Assembly: GCA_003116875.1 (NCBI GenBank) | Contig: BCKT01000015.1 | Coordinates: forward strand, 620,001 to 684,000 | Direction of reading: 5' to 3' | DNA length: 64,000 nt | From: Takashimella koratensis | Taxonomy: Eukaryota > Basidiomycota > Tremellomycetes > Trichosporonales > Tetragoniomycetaceae | Shown: one piece after another, positions 22,886-33,561 of the stretch | Layout of the letters: the number at the start of each line of letters is the position of its first letter | Position numbering within the stretch: position 1 is the first letter of the stretch | Notes under the pieces: model-generated | Databases searched by the model: none | What the model saw: only the letters and a program-made list of their open reading frames with translations | Told to the model about the DNA's origin: nothing | Position numbers and translations under genes: made by a program

Positions 22886-25800
22886 ATGAAGCTCACCAGC
22901 CTCGTTGTCCTGCTGGCCTCGACAACGGCCACGGGCGTCCTCGGTGTCAAGCACGAAGACTTCAAACTATGCTCCCAGACCTCCTTCTGCCGACGCCTCC
23001 GATCCATCGCGACTCGCGAGCCCTCAACCTCGCCTTACTCGCTCGAAGGCGCGGGCGTGCCCCTCTCCGCTTCGTCCGACCCCTCCGCCCCATCATGGAC
23101 TTTCCCAGTCAGGTCCAGCCTCTACCCTGATATCACGTTCGAGCTGCAGCTCGACGTCCTCGAGGACGACGTCGCTCGTATCCGCATGGACGAGGTGGGC
23201 AGCTCAACCCCTTGGAAGAGGTACAACGAGACCGCCAAGTGGGCCCTCGTTGGCGAACCTAACCTCGGCAAGGCAAAGATATCGACAGACAAGGGCGTAT
23301 CGACGATCACGTACGGAGGGAAGGGAGAGCTGGTGGTGGAGATTCAACATGAACCACTGAGGATCACGCAGAAGCGCGACGGTGTGCCCCTCGTCGTCGT
23401 GAATGAGAGAAACCTGCTGCACATGGAGCACTTCAGGGTGAAGCAAGAGGTAAAACAGGAGGTAACTGAGGGAGAGCAAGTAGCAGAAGGAGGAGAGCAG
23501 GCAGTCTTTGCTGCTCCTTCGGCAATCGATAGGACCTGGTTCGAGGATATTGACGGGGAGATGTTCGAGGAGCGTTGGAAGACCTGGACGGACACCAAGC
23601 CCAAAGGTAGGTGTTATGGGTTATCGTTTTCACACGATGCCGTATGCTTACTACTCAACTAGGCCCCGAGGGACTTTCTGTCGACATCACCTTTCCCGGC
23701 GTCGAGCACATCTTTGGTCTCCCAGAACACGCGTCCCCTCTCAGCCTTCCATCGACTATCGGCCCGGACGCCTACTACTCTGACCCTTACCGACTTTACA
23801 ATGTCGACATCTTCGAGTACCTCGCCGACTCTGAGATGGCTCTTTACGGTGCGATCCCACTCGTCCATGCCCACTCTGCATCTACCTCTGTCGGAGTGTT
23901 CAACCTCGTCGCGTCGGAGACCTGGGTCGACGTCGCGCACACACCGCCTTCGAACAGGAACAGCCACAAGGGTAGCGTCCACACCCACTGGATGTCCGAG
24001 TCTGGTATCCTCGACATCCTCATCCTCCCCGGTCCCCGCCCCGATGATCTGTTCAAGCAGTACGCCAAGCTCACGGGCCCCACACCGCTTCCGCCCCAGT
24101 GGTCGACAGCGTTCCACCAATGCAGGTGGAACTATCTCGACGAGGCAGACGTCTTGTCGGTCGATGAAAACTTTGACGCAGCGGATATCCCGCTCGACGT
24201 GACTTGGCTCGATATCGAGTACGCAGAGGAACACAGGTACTTTGACTGGGACCCCAAGTACTTCCCGGACCCAGTCCGCATGCTCGATGCCGTCGCCTCA
24301 AAGGGTCGCAAGGTGGGTCTGACGTGGAACGCTATCAAAGTTTAGGGCATTCTAACATATCGTCCATCTAGATGGTTGCTATCGTCGACCCGCATATCAA
24401 AAAGACCGACTCGTTCCGTATCTACACCGACGCCCGGGACCTCGACATCCTTGTGAAGAAGGCGGACGGGAACAACTTTGAAGGCTGGTGCTGGACCGGG
24501 AGCTCGGTCTGGGTTGACTTTTTCAACCCGAACGCATGGACTTGGTGGACCCGCATGTTCAGCTTTGATGTATGGCAGGTAAGTAGAGTCTTGGTTTGTG
24601 ATGGGGTACGAGCTGACAACCCTTGCAGCAATCGACCAAAGCGCTGTTCATCTGGAACGATATGAACGAGCCCTCGGTCTTTGACGGACCCGAGATTACA
24701 ATGACTAAGGACAGCATCCACGCGGACGGTTGGGAGCACCGTGACGTCCACAACCTCAACGGAATGATGTTTGTGCGTAAATAAATCTGGCTTAAAAGTG
24801 TACTCCAGGCTGATTTGATCATTACAGCACAACCAAACTTCCAAAGCTTTGATCGCTCGCGAGCAGCCTGCCAAGCGACCGTTCGTCCTCTCTCGCAGCT
24901 TCTTCGCCGGGTCGCAAAAGTACGGCGCGATCTGGACCGGTGACAACATTGGAGACTGGGGTGAGTGTTGGCTGATCAATAATTGCTGAATCCTTGCTGA
25001 TCATGATCCAACTCTCATAGAACACCTCGCTGGCGAAACGGCGATGCTTCTCTCCAACAACATTGCCGGCATGTCGTTCTGTGGTGCCGACGTTGGCGGG
25101 TTTTTTGGCAACCCATCGACCGAGCTCCTCGTCCGATGGCACCAGGCCGGCGCGTTCATGCCCTTCTTCCGTGCCCACGCACACATTGACACCAAGCGCC
25201 GTGAGCCCTACCTTTACGAAGAACCAACCCGTTCCCTCCTCCGTGACGCTATCCGACTGCGTTACATCCTCCTCCCCGTGTGGTACAACGCGTTCCACGA
25301 CGCTAGCATAGACGGCTCGCCTATCATGCGCCCGCAATACGCAGTTTTCCCAAACGACCCGGAAGGGTTCGCCATCGACGATCAGTACTATGTCGGCGAC
25401 TCGGGCCTGCTCTTCAAGCCTGTTGTCCAAGAGGGCGCGACGGCGGTGGAGGTTTACATCTCTGACGACCAGCCATACTACGACTACTTTACGCACCTGA
25501 TCCACCCGGCGCAGTCCAAGCCGCGCCGAGTGAGCCTGCCCGTCTCGCTCGAGACCGTCCCCTTGCTCATCCAAGGCGGGTCGATTGTGCCTACCCGCGA
25601 ACGAGTTCGCCGTGCCTCGAGCCTGATGTGGCAGGACCCGTTCACGCTCACCGTCGCTCTCGACAAGGACGGTGGCGCGTCGGGCCAACTGTATCTCGAC
25701 GATGGAGACGGTTACACTTACACTTCTGGCGAGTTTGTCTGGAAACGCTTCACCTTTACCCCGCGCGCTGGCAAAGCAGGTCGAGGAGGCAGTCTCGTCG

Positions 25801-26048
25801 CTACGGCCGCTGGGGAGAAGAACGCGTTCGCCGAGTCGATCAAACATGTTGAAGTTGAGAAGATCATTGTCCTCGGCCTCGCGTCGGCACCGACCAAGGT
25901 CAGCGTGGCGGGTGAAGAGGTCGAGTTTGAGTACCACCCGGGTGCAGAAGCGGTCAGTGGTGGGAAGAAGGAGAAGCAGGCGAGCAGGCTGGTGGTGAAG
26001 CGGCCCGGAGTGACGGTCGTCGGTGCATGGGAGGTATCGATAGAGTAG
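22886..26048 (+). CDS. ROT2: ER glucosidase II alpha subunit (GH31)
   Basis: Exons 22886-23606, 23663-24312, 24372-24578, 24629-24772, 24828-24960 and 25021-26048 give 960 residues. A signal peptide ([18 protein letters not shown]) precedes [17 protein letters not shown], the conserved start of mature glucosidase II alpha. The GH31 barrel carries [11 protein letters not shown], the catalytic nucleophile region [11 protein letters not shown] and the acid/base region [20 protein letters not shown] and [15 protein letters not shown] are also family hallmarks. The enzyme trims the two inner alpha-1,3 glucoses from N-glycans in the ER lumen with its beta subunit, controlling calnexin binding. No HDEL-type tail is expected for the alpha subunit and none is present. 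Splice junctions are all in frame. Confidence 0.95.
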
Positions 26049-26841
26049 AATTACAATCAATGTATGAGACGTTACCCCGAGTTGCCGTCCACATGGACAA
26101 GGTCCGGCCGGTCGGGCATTACGGCAAGGTCCGAAATCGTCATGACCCTTATCAATTCTCCATTCGACTAACCCAGCTCGGCGAGCACGGCCTGTCCGGC
26201 GTCGCTCGTCTACCAATGTACCAGCAGCGGCGGCCAGCCGGTCGGATGCGAGCCCTATGCATAGGTCCCACATGTCGCGCCCGATTGCGAATCCCTACGA
26301 GAACCGCCTGAATCGCCAGGGTGTAGTGCGCCCTCGCGTCGCCCGGCATTCGTCACTGTCATTCATCCCATCTCATCATCCCATCCATCCTATCATCGCC
26401 CATCCTTTCTTTGTTCTTGTCTCATCCCTCCATCTCGTTCTTCTCCTCCACATCTGTGTATACTCTGCGTACTCTCTCCGGTGACCTCGGCCCTCCACGT
26501 GAGTTGCATCATCCCTTCATCCACCTGCCCGGATCTATCGTCTCTTCTCTCACCCATCGCAGACCGGCTGGATGCTGATTCATCATGATCTCGACGTCGT
26601 GTAGCACGCGAGACATATCCAAAACTTGTGCCATTACGCATCCCAAATCACCACCTCCTTCCTGAACTCGCACTACGTCGTCCCCATCGTCCTCTCCTCC
26701 CTACCTTCCCTGTATCCCCTGATCAGCTCGCACCGCTCCTAACCCCGTGCTTACGCTGGTCTCTCTCCTCACCTCCTGTATATAACTCGACAACCTCCCC
26801 GACTTGTCATAACCCGTCCCTCTAACTGTCCAACACTCAAT
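26049..26841. other. Upstream region of the hydroxyacid dehydrogenase gene
   Basis: 793 nt, CT-rich on the + strand from about 26360 onward. No coding signal was recognised. Confidence 0.6.
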
Positions 26842-28237
26842 ATGGCCGCACCAAAGCCTCGTGTTCTCCTTCTCGCGACCGAGTCGCTCCAAACTCCCAA
26901 GATCCAGGCCCCCCTCGCAGAGCTCGCAGAGTTGGCCGAGATCCACTGGCTTGCCCCGCCCGCCGCGAACAACAACGGGTACTATGCTTCGGCTGAGGGA
27001 GCTCAGCAGCACGCCGACAACCTCGCCAACGCCGTCAAGGAGAGCGGTCCGTTTGCTGCCTACGGAGTTAGTTGCTCTGCGACTGGCTGAGGGGCGCATG
27101 GACGGAACGAGGATCAATGCTGATCTTTCACAGGCTGTATATGAGATGGGGAAACCGTTTCCACCCGCGTGGAATGAGGCCTATCTCAGCCCCGTGTTCC
27201 CCGAATGCAAATTGATCATCACCCCTGGAGCTGGCTATGACCGCGTGGACGTCGACTTCCTCTCGAGCAAGTGAGTGCGGACGAAGGCTACGTGGCCAAG
27301 CGATGCTAGCTTACTGACCTTGCTCCAGGGGCTGTCTGTTTGCCAACACACCTACCGGTGTCGGCAGGCGTACAGCTGACGGTGCTATGATGCTTCTTCT
27401 GGCCGCCCTCCGTGGTCTTTCCCGTCAGGTTAGCTCCCTTTCCCTTCTTTCCCTCACACCACTCACACCGCTGATCCCATCGTAGGACCGTTCCGTGCGA
27501 CAGGGCACTTGGCGCGACGCCTCTTCCCGCGCGATCGACTGGCGCGCTTCCACCCTCGGCATCATCGGTCTCGGAAACATTGGACACCAGATCGCCGATG
27601 ACGCCCGCTCCCTGGGCTTCCAGCGTATCGTCTACTCAAACCGCAAGCCCCGCCCTCAAGCAGACTACGAATACGTCTCCCTCGACGAGCTATTTGCTGT
27701 CTCGGACGCGATCATGGTCGCTTGCCCCCTGACACCGGCGACCAGGCACTTGATCAACGCCGAGTCGTTTGCGAAAATGAAGCAGGACGTGGTGATTGTG
27801 AACATCTCGCGAGGACCAGTCATCGATGAGGCAGCTTTGGTAGACGCGCTCAACATTGGGAAGGGTGAGTAGGAGCGAGAGAGGGACGCTCGGGTCGAGT
27901 GTAGACGCTGATGGAAGTAGTCATGCGAGCCGCCCTCGACGTCTTTGAAGAGGAACCAAAGGTTCACCCAGGTTTACTCGACAATTTCAACGTCGTGAGT
28001 CCACCTCACCCTTTGCTTTGCTCTCTGCAGCATTACCTTGCTCGATTGCACGATATGGACCCACTAGCCTAGCAGCTAACCCTCGTTCAGACCTTGTCGC
28101 CTCACAACACTTGCGCACCCGAGACAATGGATGTCGCCCTCCCTACGGAGGTCGTCGAGAACATGATCTCTTTCTTCAAGACTGGATATCCATTGACTCC
28201 TGTCAACGCGGATTCCGTCAAGGACCAGATTTCGTAA
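26842..28237 (+). CDS. D-isomer-specific 2-hydroxyacid dehydrogenase (glyoxylate/hydroxypyruvate reductase-like)
   Basis: Exons 26842-27066, 27134-27270, 27329-27428, 27486-27864, 27921-27994 and 28091-28237 give 353 residues. The Rossmann motif is GIIGLGNIG. The three catalytic residues of the family are visible: Arg in NISRGPVIDE, Glu in DVFEEEP and His in SPHNTCAPET. The substrate-side segment ITPGAGYDRVDVD is also conserved. Enzymes of this group reduce glyoxylate, hydroxypyruvate or other 2-keto acids with NAD(P)H; the exact substrate cannot be read from sequence. The exon 1 donor is GTTAGT and the exon 3 donor GTTAGC, weaker than the usual GTGAGT of this genome. Confidence 0.92.
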
Positions 28238-28660
28238 TCATCACATGGAGCTGTGGAGTGGGGGTCGGGTTGATGTGCAAGAGTGCATGTTGTCAGGACG
28301 ATGTTAGAATCATAGAAGTACCTTATCTTTCTCTGCCATGAATCAACAGTTGTCTTCAGTCGTGGCCTTTGACAAACCCCCCTGTCATCAGGAATTATGA
28401 GCTGAAAGAAGAGTCCATGAAAATTGCTAAGAAAGTCATGTCTGACATCAACCTGGAACGTAGCGTCGAAAGGGCGGATCTCCATGTGTTGAGATCATGT
28501 TGAGGTGTCTCCTTGAGCCATTCGACGCTGGGAAGTAGAGAGTCATGCCATTTCTCTGCAGCGATATGGCCCTGATGGTGGACTTCGGTGAAAACTGTAG
28601 AGTGCACAAGCAAGCAAAACAACAATACTATATATCACAATGCAGGATGCTTTCATCACA
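28238..28660. other. Intergenic, no gene seen
   Basis: 423 nt between the dehydrogenase and the tRNA gene. AT content rises just before the tRNA. Confidence 0.6.
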
Positions 28661-28764
28661 TCTTCGCTAGTATATCGGTTAGTATAACCGCCTCTCATTC
28701 AGGAGAGACGACCCAATAGGGTTTCAGACCGCGGTAGAGCAGGGTTCGACTCCCTGGCGGAGAA
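28661..28764 (+). tRNA. tRNA-Glu (anticodon CUC) with a 32-nt intron
   Basis: The cloverleaf is complete. The acceptor stem is 28661-28667 with 28757-28763. The D arm follows, with an A-box-like TAGTATATCGG at 28668-28678. The anticodon stem is ACCGC (28687-28691) with GCGGT (28731-28735). The anticodon CTC is at 28694-28696. The T arm is CAGGG/CCCTG with B box GGTTCGACTCC, and A28764 is the discriminator. CCA is not encoded. The intron, 28698-28729, sits at the standard position after base 37. It contains GGAGAG, able to pair with the anticodon, and an ACCC/GGGT hairpin. The primary transcript is read by RNA polymerase III. Confidence 0.9.
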
Positions 28765-29789
28765 CGTTATTTTTGTCTTTTTGATCTGAGGCAGTCGGTC
28801 AGTTTGCATGATTTTCCGCAGGAGGGAATCGATTTTCAATCTTTACGTTGGTATCGAGTTCGCCACCAACCATGAGGATGAAACAGGCAAATCAGATGCA
28901 GTACAACATTGGAGGTGTCTCTGTACCACTACACGGTACACGCATATGAGGCGTGAGATGAATGGAATTGAATCCATGCTTGGATAGGGGCACAGGCTGC
29001 TGTGGGAATGAGCTTGATATCACCCGAGATGTCCTAGTCAACCCTCATGTGGCGGAGCGAATGTACTTCTTCCACCTAACTTCGACAATTCCTCTATGCT
29101 CCGTGAAATCCTGTATATATGCCATGAGGAACCGAACCGTTTAATCGAACCGGTCTGGTTGTACAGCGGTTACTGTCATACTTATGGACCTATCAACTGC
29201 TTCAAGCTTTACTTTGCGCTTGTTAGGTACGACGGCGGAGGACTGGGGAGAGCGATCCGTGGCGGTACCGAGATGCCGAGAACGACTCCGGCGGGGTGGC
29301 GCAATGCGAGACCGCTCGGAGAACAGAATTGATACCGGTTAGCGCAGCGGCGCTCGGTCACCGAGTGGTTACGATCACGGAGAAGGACGGGGATGCAGGA
29401 GCGACGCGCAAGGGGTCGGAGTCGAGCAGAGACGTTGGGTAGCTAGCCTGTAGCGCCGAGAGTTGGACCCCCAACCCGTTGAAACTGGACAGCGCTGCTG
29501 TGTGCTGAGCCTGACTCTCCCATATCGAAGCGACGCATGTTGTCTTCCCAGACTGCGTGATAACACGCCGGGGCGGAGACGGTTGTGTTCGACTACCTTG
29601 GGGCCGTCGGCCCCACGTCGTCACTGATCCCATCAATCCATGAAACCCTCCCCACCGTCAACTCGTATCATCTCCCCAATGCCATGTCTCTCTTCCCTTC
29701 TCTTCCCTTCTCTCCTCTCTTCATTCCATCCTCCCTCCATCATCCACCTCATCCACTTCCCAACCAAAACCCACCTCTCATCCGTTGAC
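28765..29789. other. Intergenic between tRNA-Glu and a decayed gene
   Basis: About 1 kb without a convincing gene. The last 150 nt are CT-rich and look like an old promoter or leader for the decayed gene. Confidence 0.5.
28770..28782 (+). terminator. Pol III terminator of tRNA-Glu
   Basis: Two T5 runs, 28770-28774 and 28778-28782, start six bases after the tRNA discriminator base. Confidence 0.8.
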
Positions 29790-30383
29790 ATGCCCTGCTC
29801 CTCCACTACCCACACCTTTGAAGCCCTACCCGACGTCATCGTCTCGATTGATGACAACTGCAACATCGTTCATACCATCCCGGACAAAGGCCCTGACAGT
29901 CCGTGGGAACTCAACCAAAACATGGAAAGGGTGGTCGATGCCATCATCCATGCGTGAGACCTCGGTCTCCAGGTGAGTGCATGATCTTCTCAATGTTTCT
30001 GCTGACACCCAGTTTGACGGACACTGGAAGATGGAGCATCTCCCACGCGAGATTAGACCCGCGTCAATGCCAAACAGGTGAGTGCATTCGATGATGAGGA
30101 CCAATGAAGCAGAGGAGAGGAAGAGCCGCGCGTTGACACTCCTAGGCCGAGGACGATAAGGCTCTCCTCGCTGCTACCCAGGCCGCGCTTCGTTCCGAGC
30201 TCGTCCCTCCGAAATCCCGTTTCGGCAACATGATCTACACCGTGATCGAGAGCTTTTCGTCAAGACTTTGAAGAAGCGTTCAGGAACAGCCCACGTAAGA
30301 GGCGCGACAAGGTCAAGCTCGACCAGAAGATTGCGTGGGTGCAGAAGGAAATGGAGAAGGGTGGTGGAGAGTTCACTGAGTAG
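29790..30383 (+). pseudogene. Decayed spliced gene of unknown family
   Basis: Three exon-like blocks, 29790-29972, 30013-30077 and 30146-30383, are bounded by good splice sites (GTGAGT donors, CAG/TAG acceptors with CTGAC/TTGACAC branch-like sites). They carry protein-like sequence (ELNQNMERVVDAII, FDGHWKMEHLPREIRP, AEDDKALLAATQAALRSE, DFEEAFRNSPRKRRDK). The frame is broken three times. There is an in-frame TGA at 29955-29957, a one-base shift near CCC at 30058-30060 and a one-base shift at TTTT 30254-30257. Both shifts sit in homopolymers, so sequencing error is a rival to true decay. The stop can be spliced around by a donor at 29954, but the next exon then reads in a poorer frame. No family was recognised. 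Confidence 0.5.
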
Positions 30384-30699
30384 CTGCGAAAGTGACGAGT
30401 CGCGCGCTTCAGTACAGTCAGTACCCAATTCGTCCATTGAGATATCTCGTGAGAGGTTCCGAATCGAGAAGATTGGTCAAGGCTGGGTGCTTTCTCCTGA
30501 TTATGCGTCGGAGGTTATGTTGCCGTAGGATTAAGACACAATGAACAATTACAACTGCGCGTGATACTTGACTTTTCACCAGACTGCATGCTCCCGTGTG
30601 AATAAAAGATGGAGAGAAGGGGGTGTGAATACATGAACAAGGCGTGACCGAATTGACTTCTCTCGACCTCTCGACCACTCTCGACGATCGACGAGACAT
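30384..30699. other. Convergent 3' flanks, no gene seen
   Basis: 316 nt between the decayed gene and the ProRS stop codon. Confidence 0.5.
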
Positions 30700-33313
30700 C
30701 TAGTAGCCTGTTGACGTATCAGCTGAGTCCAAAATGTGACAGCACAGTAGACTCGATGAACTCACTTCGACCAAACATGGTCCACTTGGAAGCTTTCTTG
30801 CCGCACTGGATGCACTTTTGGTTCTCGCCCTCAGGGAATGGCCCGAACCTGTCCTGGTCAAAGGGAATGCAGAGGGACTTGGCACCCGCAGATGGAGCCT
30901 TGGCGTCCTCTGCCTGACCCTTGTTGGCCCTGGCACAAGTTAGCACGATTATCACTTTACTCTTGACCAAAGCTATACTCACTGCGACTTGGACCTCTCC
31001 TTGATCTCATCCTCGCACGACTCGTCCTCGCACCAAGGGATGACGACGGCGCACTTTGCGTCAAGAGTCGGGACGAGTTCCTCCCAGTTGGTGATGGGAC
31101 GAACGCTTTCGTTGAACTTGGCGAGTGCACGGTCGAACATGCTCTGCTGAATCTCCTCGAGAGCTTTGCTGACCGATGCGGCAATGTTATCGAGGGCAAT
31201 GGAGAACTTGGAGTTGTCGACACGTCGAACGGCAAGTGCCGAGTTGGCTGCGATATCGCGGGGCCCAATCTCGAGACGAAGGGGGACACCACGCATCTCC
31301 CAGTCGTTAAACTTCCAGCCTGGGGTGTAACCGTCGCGAAGGTCGGCCTTGGCACGGATACCAGCTGCGAGGAGCTCGGATTCGAGTTTCTTGCTCGCGG
31401 TGTAGATGACCTCGTTCTTGGCTTCATCCCTGGACAGACCAACGGGGACGATCACGACCTGCTGCAGCGCCACACGAGGCGGGAGGACGAGACCCTGGTC
31501 GTCGCCGTGCACCATAACCATGACACCGAGGGTACGAGTAGAAAGACCCCAAGAGTTTTGGTAGACGAACAACTTGTTGTCCTGGCCCTGACTCGTACCC
31601 TTCGGGTCTTCGACCGAGATGTCGAACATTTTGGAGAAGTTTTGACCGAGGTGGTGCGATGTACCGCCCTGGATACCACGACCAGTAGTGGGGATGAAAC
31701 CCTCGACAGTGGTAGTGTAGTCTGCACCGGCAAACTTCTCCTTCTCCGACTTTTTCCCCTTGAGAACGGGGACAGCGAGGAGGTCCTCGTAGACGCGTCG
31801 GTAGAGATCGAGGATCGCGAGCACTTCCTCGCCCGCACCCTCCTTGTCGAGGTGCGCAGTGTGGCCCTCTTGCCACAGGAACTCTCGGGTACGAAGGAAA
31901 GGCTGGGGGTTCTTGAACTCCCATCGAACGACCGAGTTCCACTGGTTGAGCTTGAGCGGGAGGTCACGGTGCGATTTGATCCATTTGGCGTAGTAAGGGT
32001 ACATGACGGTTTCCGATGTCGGACGGATCGCAATGTGCTCCTCAAGGTCGGACTGGCCGCTGAGGGTTAGCCATGATTCAGAAGAAGCTACTTACGCCTT
32101 GGTGACCCATGCAACTTCGGGGGCGAAACCCTCAATGTGGTCCTTCTCCTTCTCGAGACGCGCGCGGGAGACGAACATGGGGAAGTAGCAGTCCTGGACG
32201 CCGAGCTTCTTGATCTCGTCGTCGAACCAGTCTGCAATTAGCGATGATAACTTTTGATTAACTTACTCTGGATGAACTGCCAGATGTTGTACGAAGACGG
32301 GCGGAGAATGTAGCAGCCCGAGATATCGTAGTAGTCGAGCATCTCGCCCTTGATCAGGACGTCAGCGTACCAGCCGGAAAAGTCCTCGTCCTTCTTGTAC
32401 TGGATAGCCATCTCGTAATCTGCGTCCTTGTTGGCCGCAGTAGCCGGGACGGCGGGGGCAGCTCGGGGGGCGGGAGCCGAGGTGGATGGCGCAGCGGTAG
32501 GGGGCGGGGCGGCGGCTTTGATCGCGGCAAAGTCGATGACGCGGACGGCCTCCGGCGACGAGATGCTCTCGAGGTACGCCTTAATGTCGGTACCCTTGAG
32601 GAGGACGGTGGTTGCCGAGGTGGAGAGGTGAAGGGCGTACTCGGACGACGAAGTGGCAAGGGCGGCGTCGAGGACGAGGAAGAGGGTGGAAGGGACGGGC
32701 GCGGGAAGCGGGAGCGCGGAGACTGCGATGTCAGTAGGATGTAGCGGGTCAGAACCTACCGTCGTCCTTGGAGGCCGCAGAGGGGATGACCTCCTTGATC
32801 AGGTCCTCGCTGGCGAGGCGGAGCTCCTTCAAGTTGAGCTGCTTGCCAATGGCCACGGACGAAGTCTCGGTCTCCTCGGCAGCAAGGACGAGAACCGGGG
32901 TGGGCGCGGCGGTCTTGGCAGTCTTGGGCTTGAACAAGAGCTGCGAGAGTCAGAGGTGCCCTTTGCCACTCTACGACTCGCGCCATAGCTTGACTTACGG
33001 TCTTGGTCAACGCGGCACCGGTCTTGCCTGCCTTGTCAAGCTCAGCCTTCCACTGCGCGCCGCCAGCGACGGGCGCGTGCTGGATGACCTCGGGAGCGGC
33101 GATGCTGAGCTTGCTCAAGCGCGAGAGGATCTCGTCGTCGTTGACTGCTGCCATGGTAGGGAATGGGACTCGGGGTCGGTTTCGGTGGTTGTAAGTTCTA
33201 ACGAACGGTGGGTGCTGAATCGGTCGAGGAAGAACGAAGCGCGCGCGAGGGGCTGTGAAGGCGAGGTGTCTGGGTGCTGCTCTGAGGAGGGTGGCCAAGG
33301 GGCGACCGAGCAT
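30700..33313 (-). CDS. Prolyl-tRNA synthetase, probably dual-targeted (cytosol and mitochondrion)
   Basis: The core starts at ATG 33154 with exons 33154-32999, 32940-32760, 32722-32267, 32231-32096, 32059-30983, 30929-30766 and 30707-30700 (725 residues). An in-frame ATG at 33313 adds 53 residues rich in Arg and Pro without any Asp or Glu, a typical matrix presequence. ATG 33313 has T at -3; ATG 33154 is ACCATGG, an ideal context. The N-terminal part resembles the YbaK/ProX-like domain of yeast ProRS ([17 protein letters not shown]). Class II motif 2 is [20 protein letters not shown] and motif 3 [12 protein letters not shown]. The C-terminal zinc-type module is KCIQCGKKA, ending in FGRSY, the classic terminus, which requires the 8-nt last exon. 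It charges tRNA-Pro. Confidence 0.93.
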
Positions 33314-33434
33314 ATAAGGGTGTGGATAAGGTGAAGGAGGGGGTTGAGATGGTGGTTGGGTTTTTTTCGAGTCGTCCAGCGTCGAGTGACTCAAAGGAGT
33401 GCCAAAGGGGGTTGATTGATAACGGATGCCACGT

Positions 33435-33449
33435 GGGGGGGGGGGGGGG
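33435..33449. repeat. Poly-G run, 15 nt, in the ProRS promoter
   Basis: Pure G run about 120 nt upstream (relative to the minus-strand gene) of the first ProRS ATG, within the short gap to the eL28 stop codon. Confidence 0.95.
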
Positions 33450-33561
33450 TCATTCCAGTCAAGCCTTGATTCTGCCACGTCATTCAAGTCTCGTCGGATC
33501 CTAGTATAGAAAGAACCCATGCATACACTACAGAGACCGATCGCGTAGCCTAACCAGTGAC

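Noticed and set aside
24822..26273. 483-codon minus-strand frame
   Set aside because: Antisense shadow of ROT2 exons 5-6, caused by GC-rich codon bias; no domain.
29240..29600. Possible second tRNA or repeat (tGGCGCAATGC-like stretch)
   Set aside because: No cloverleaf, no B box in the right place and no terminator.
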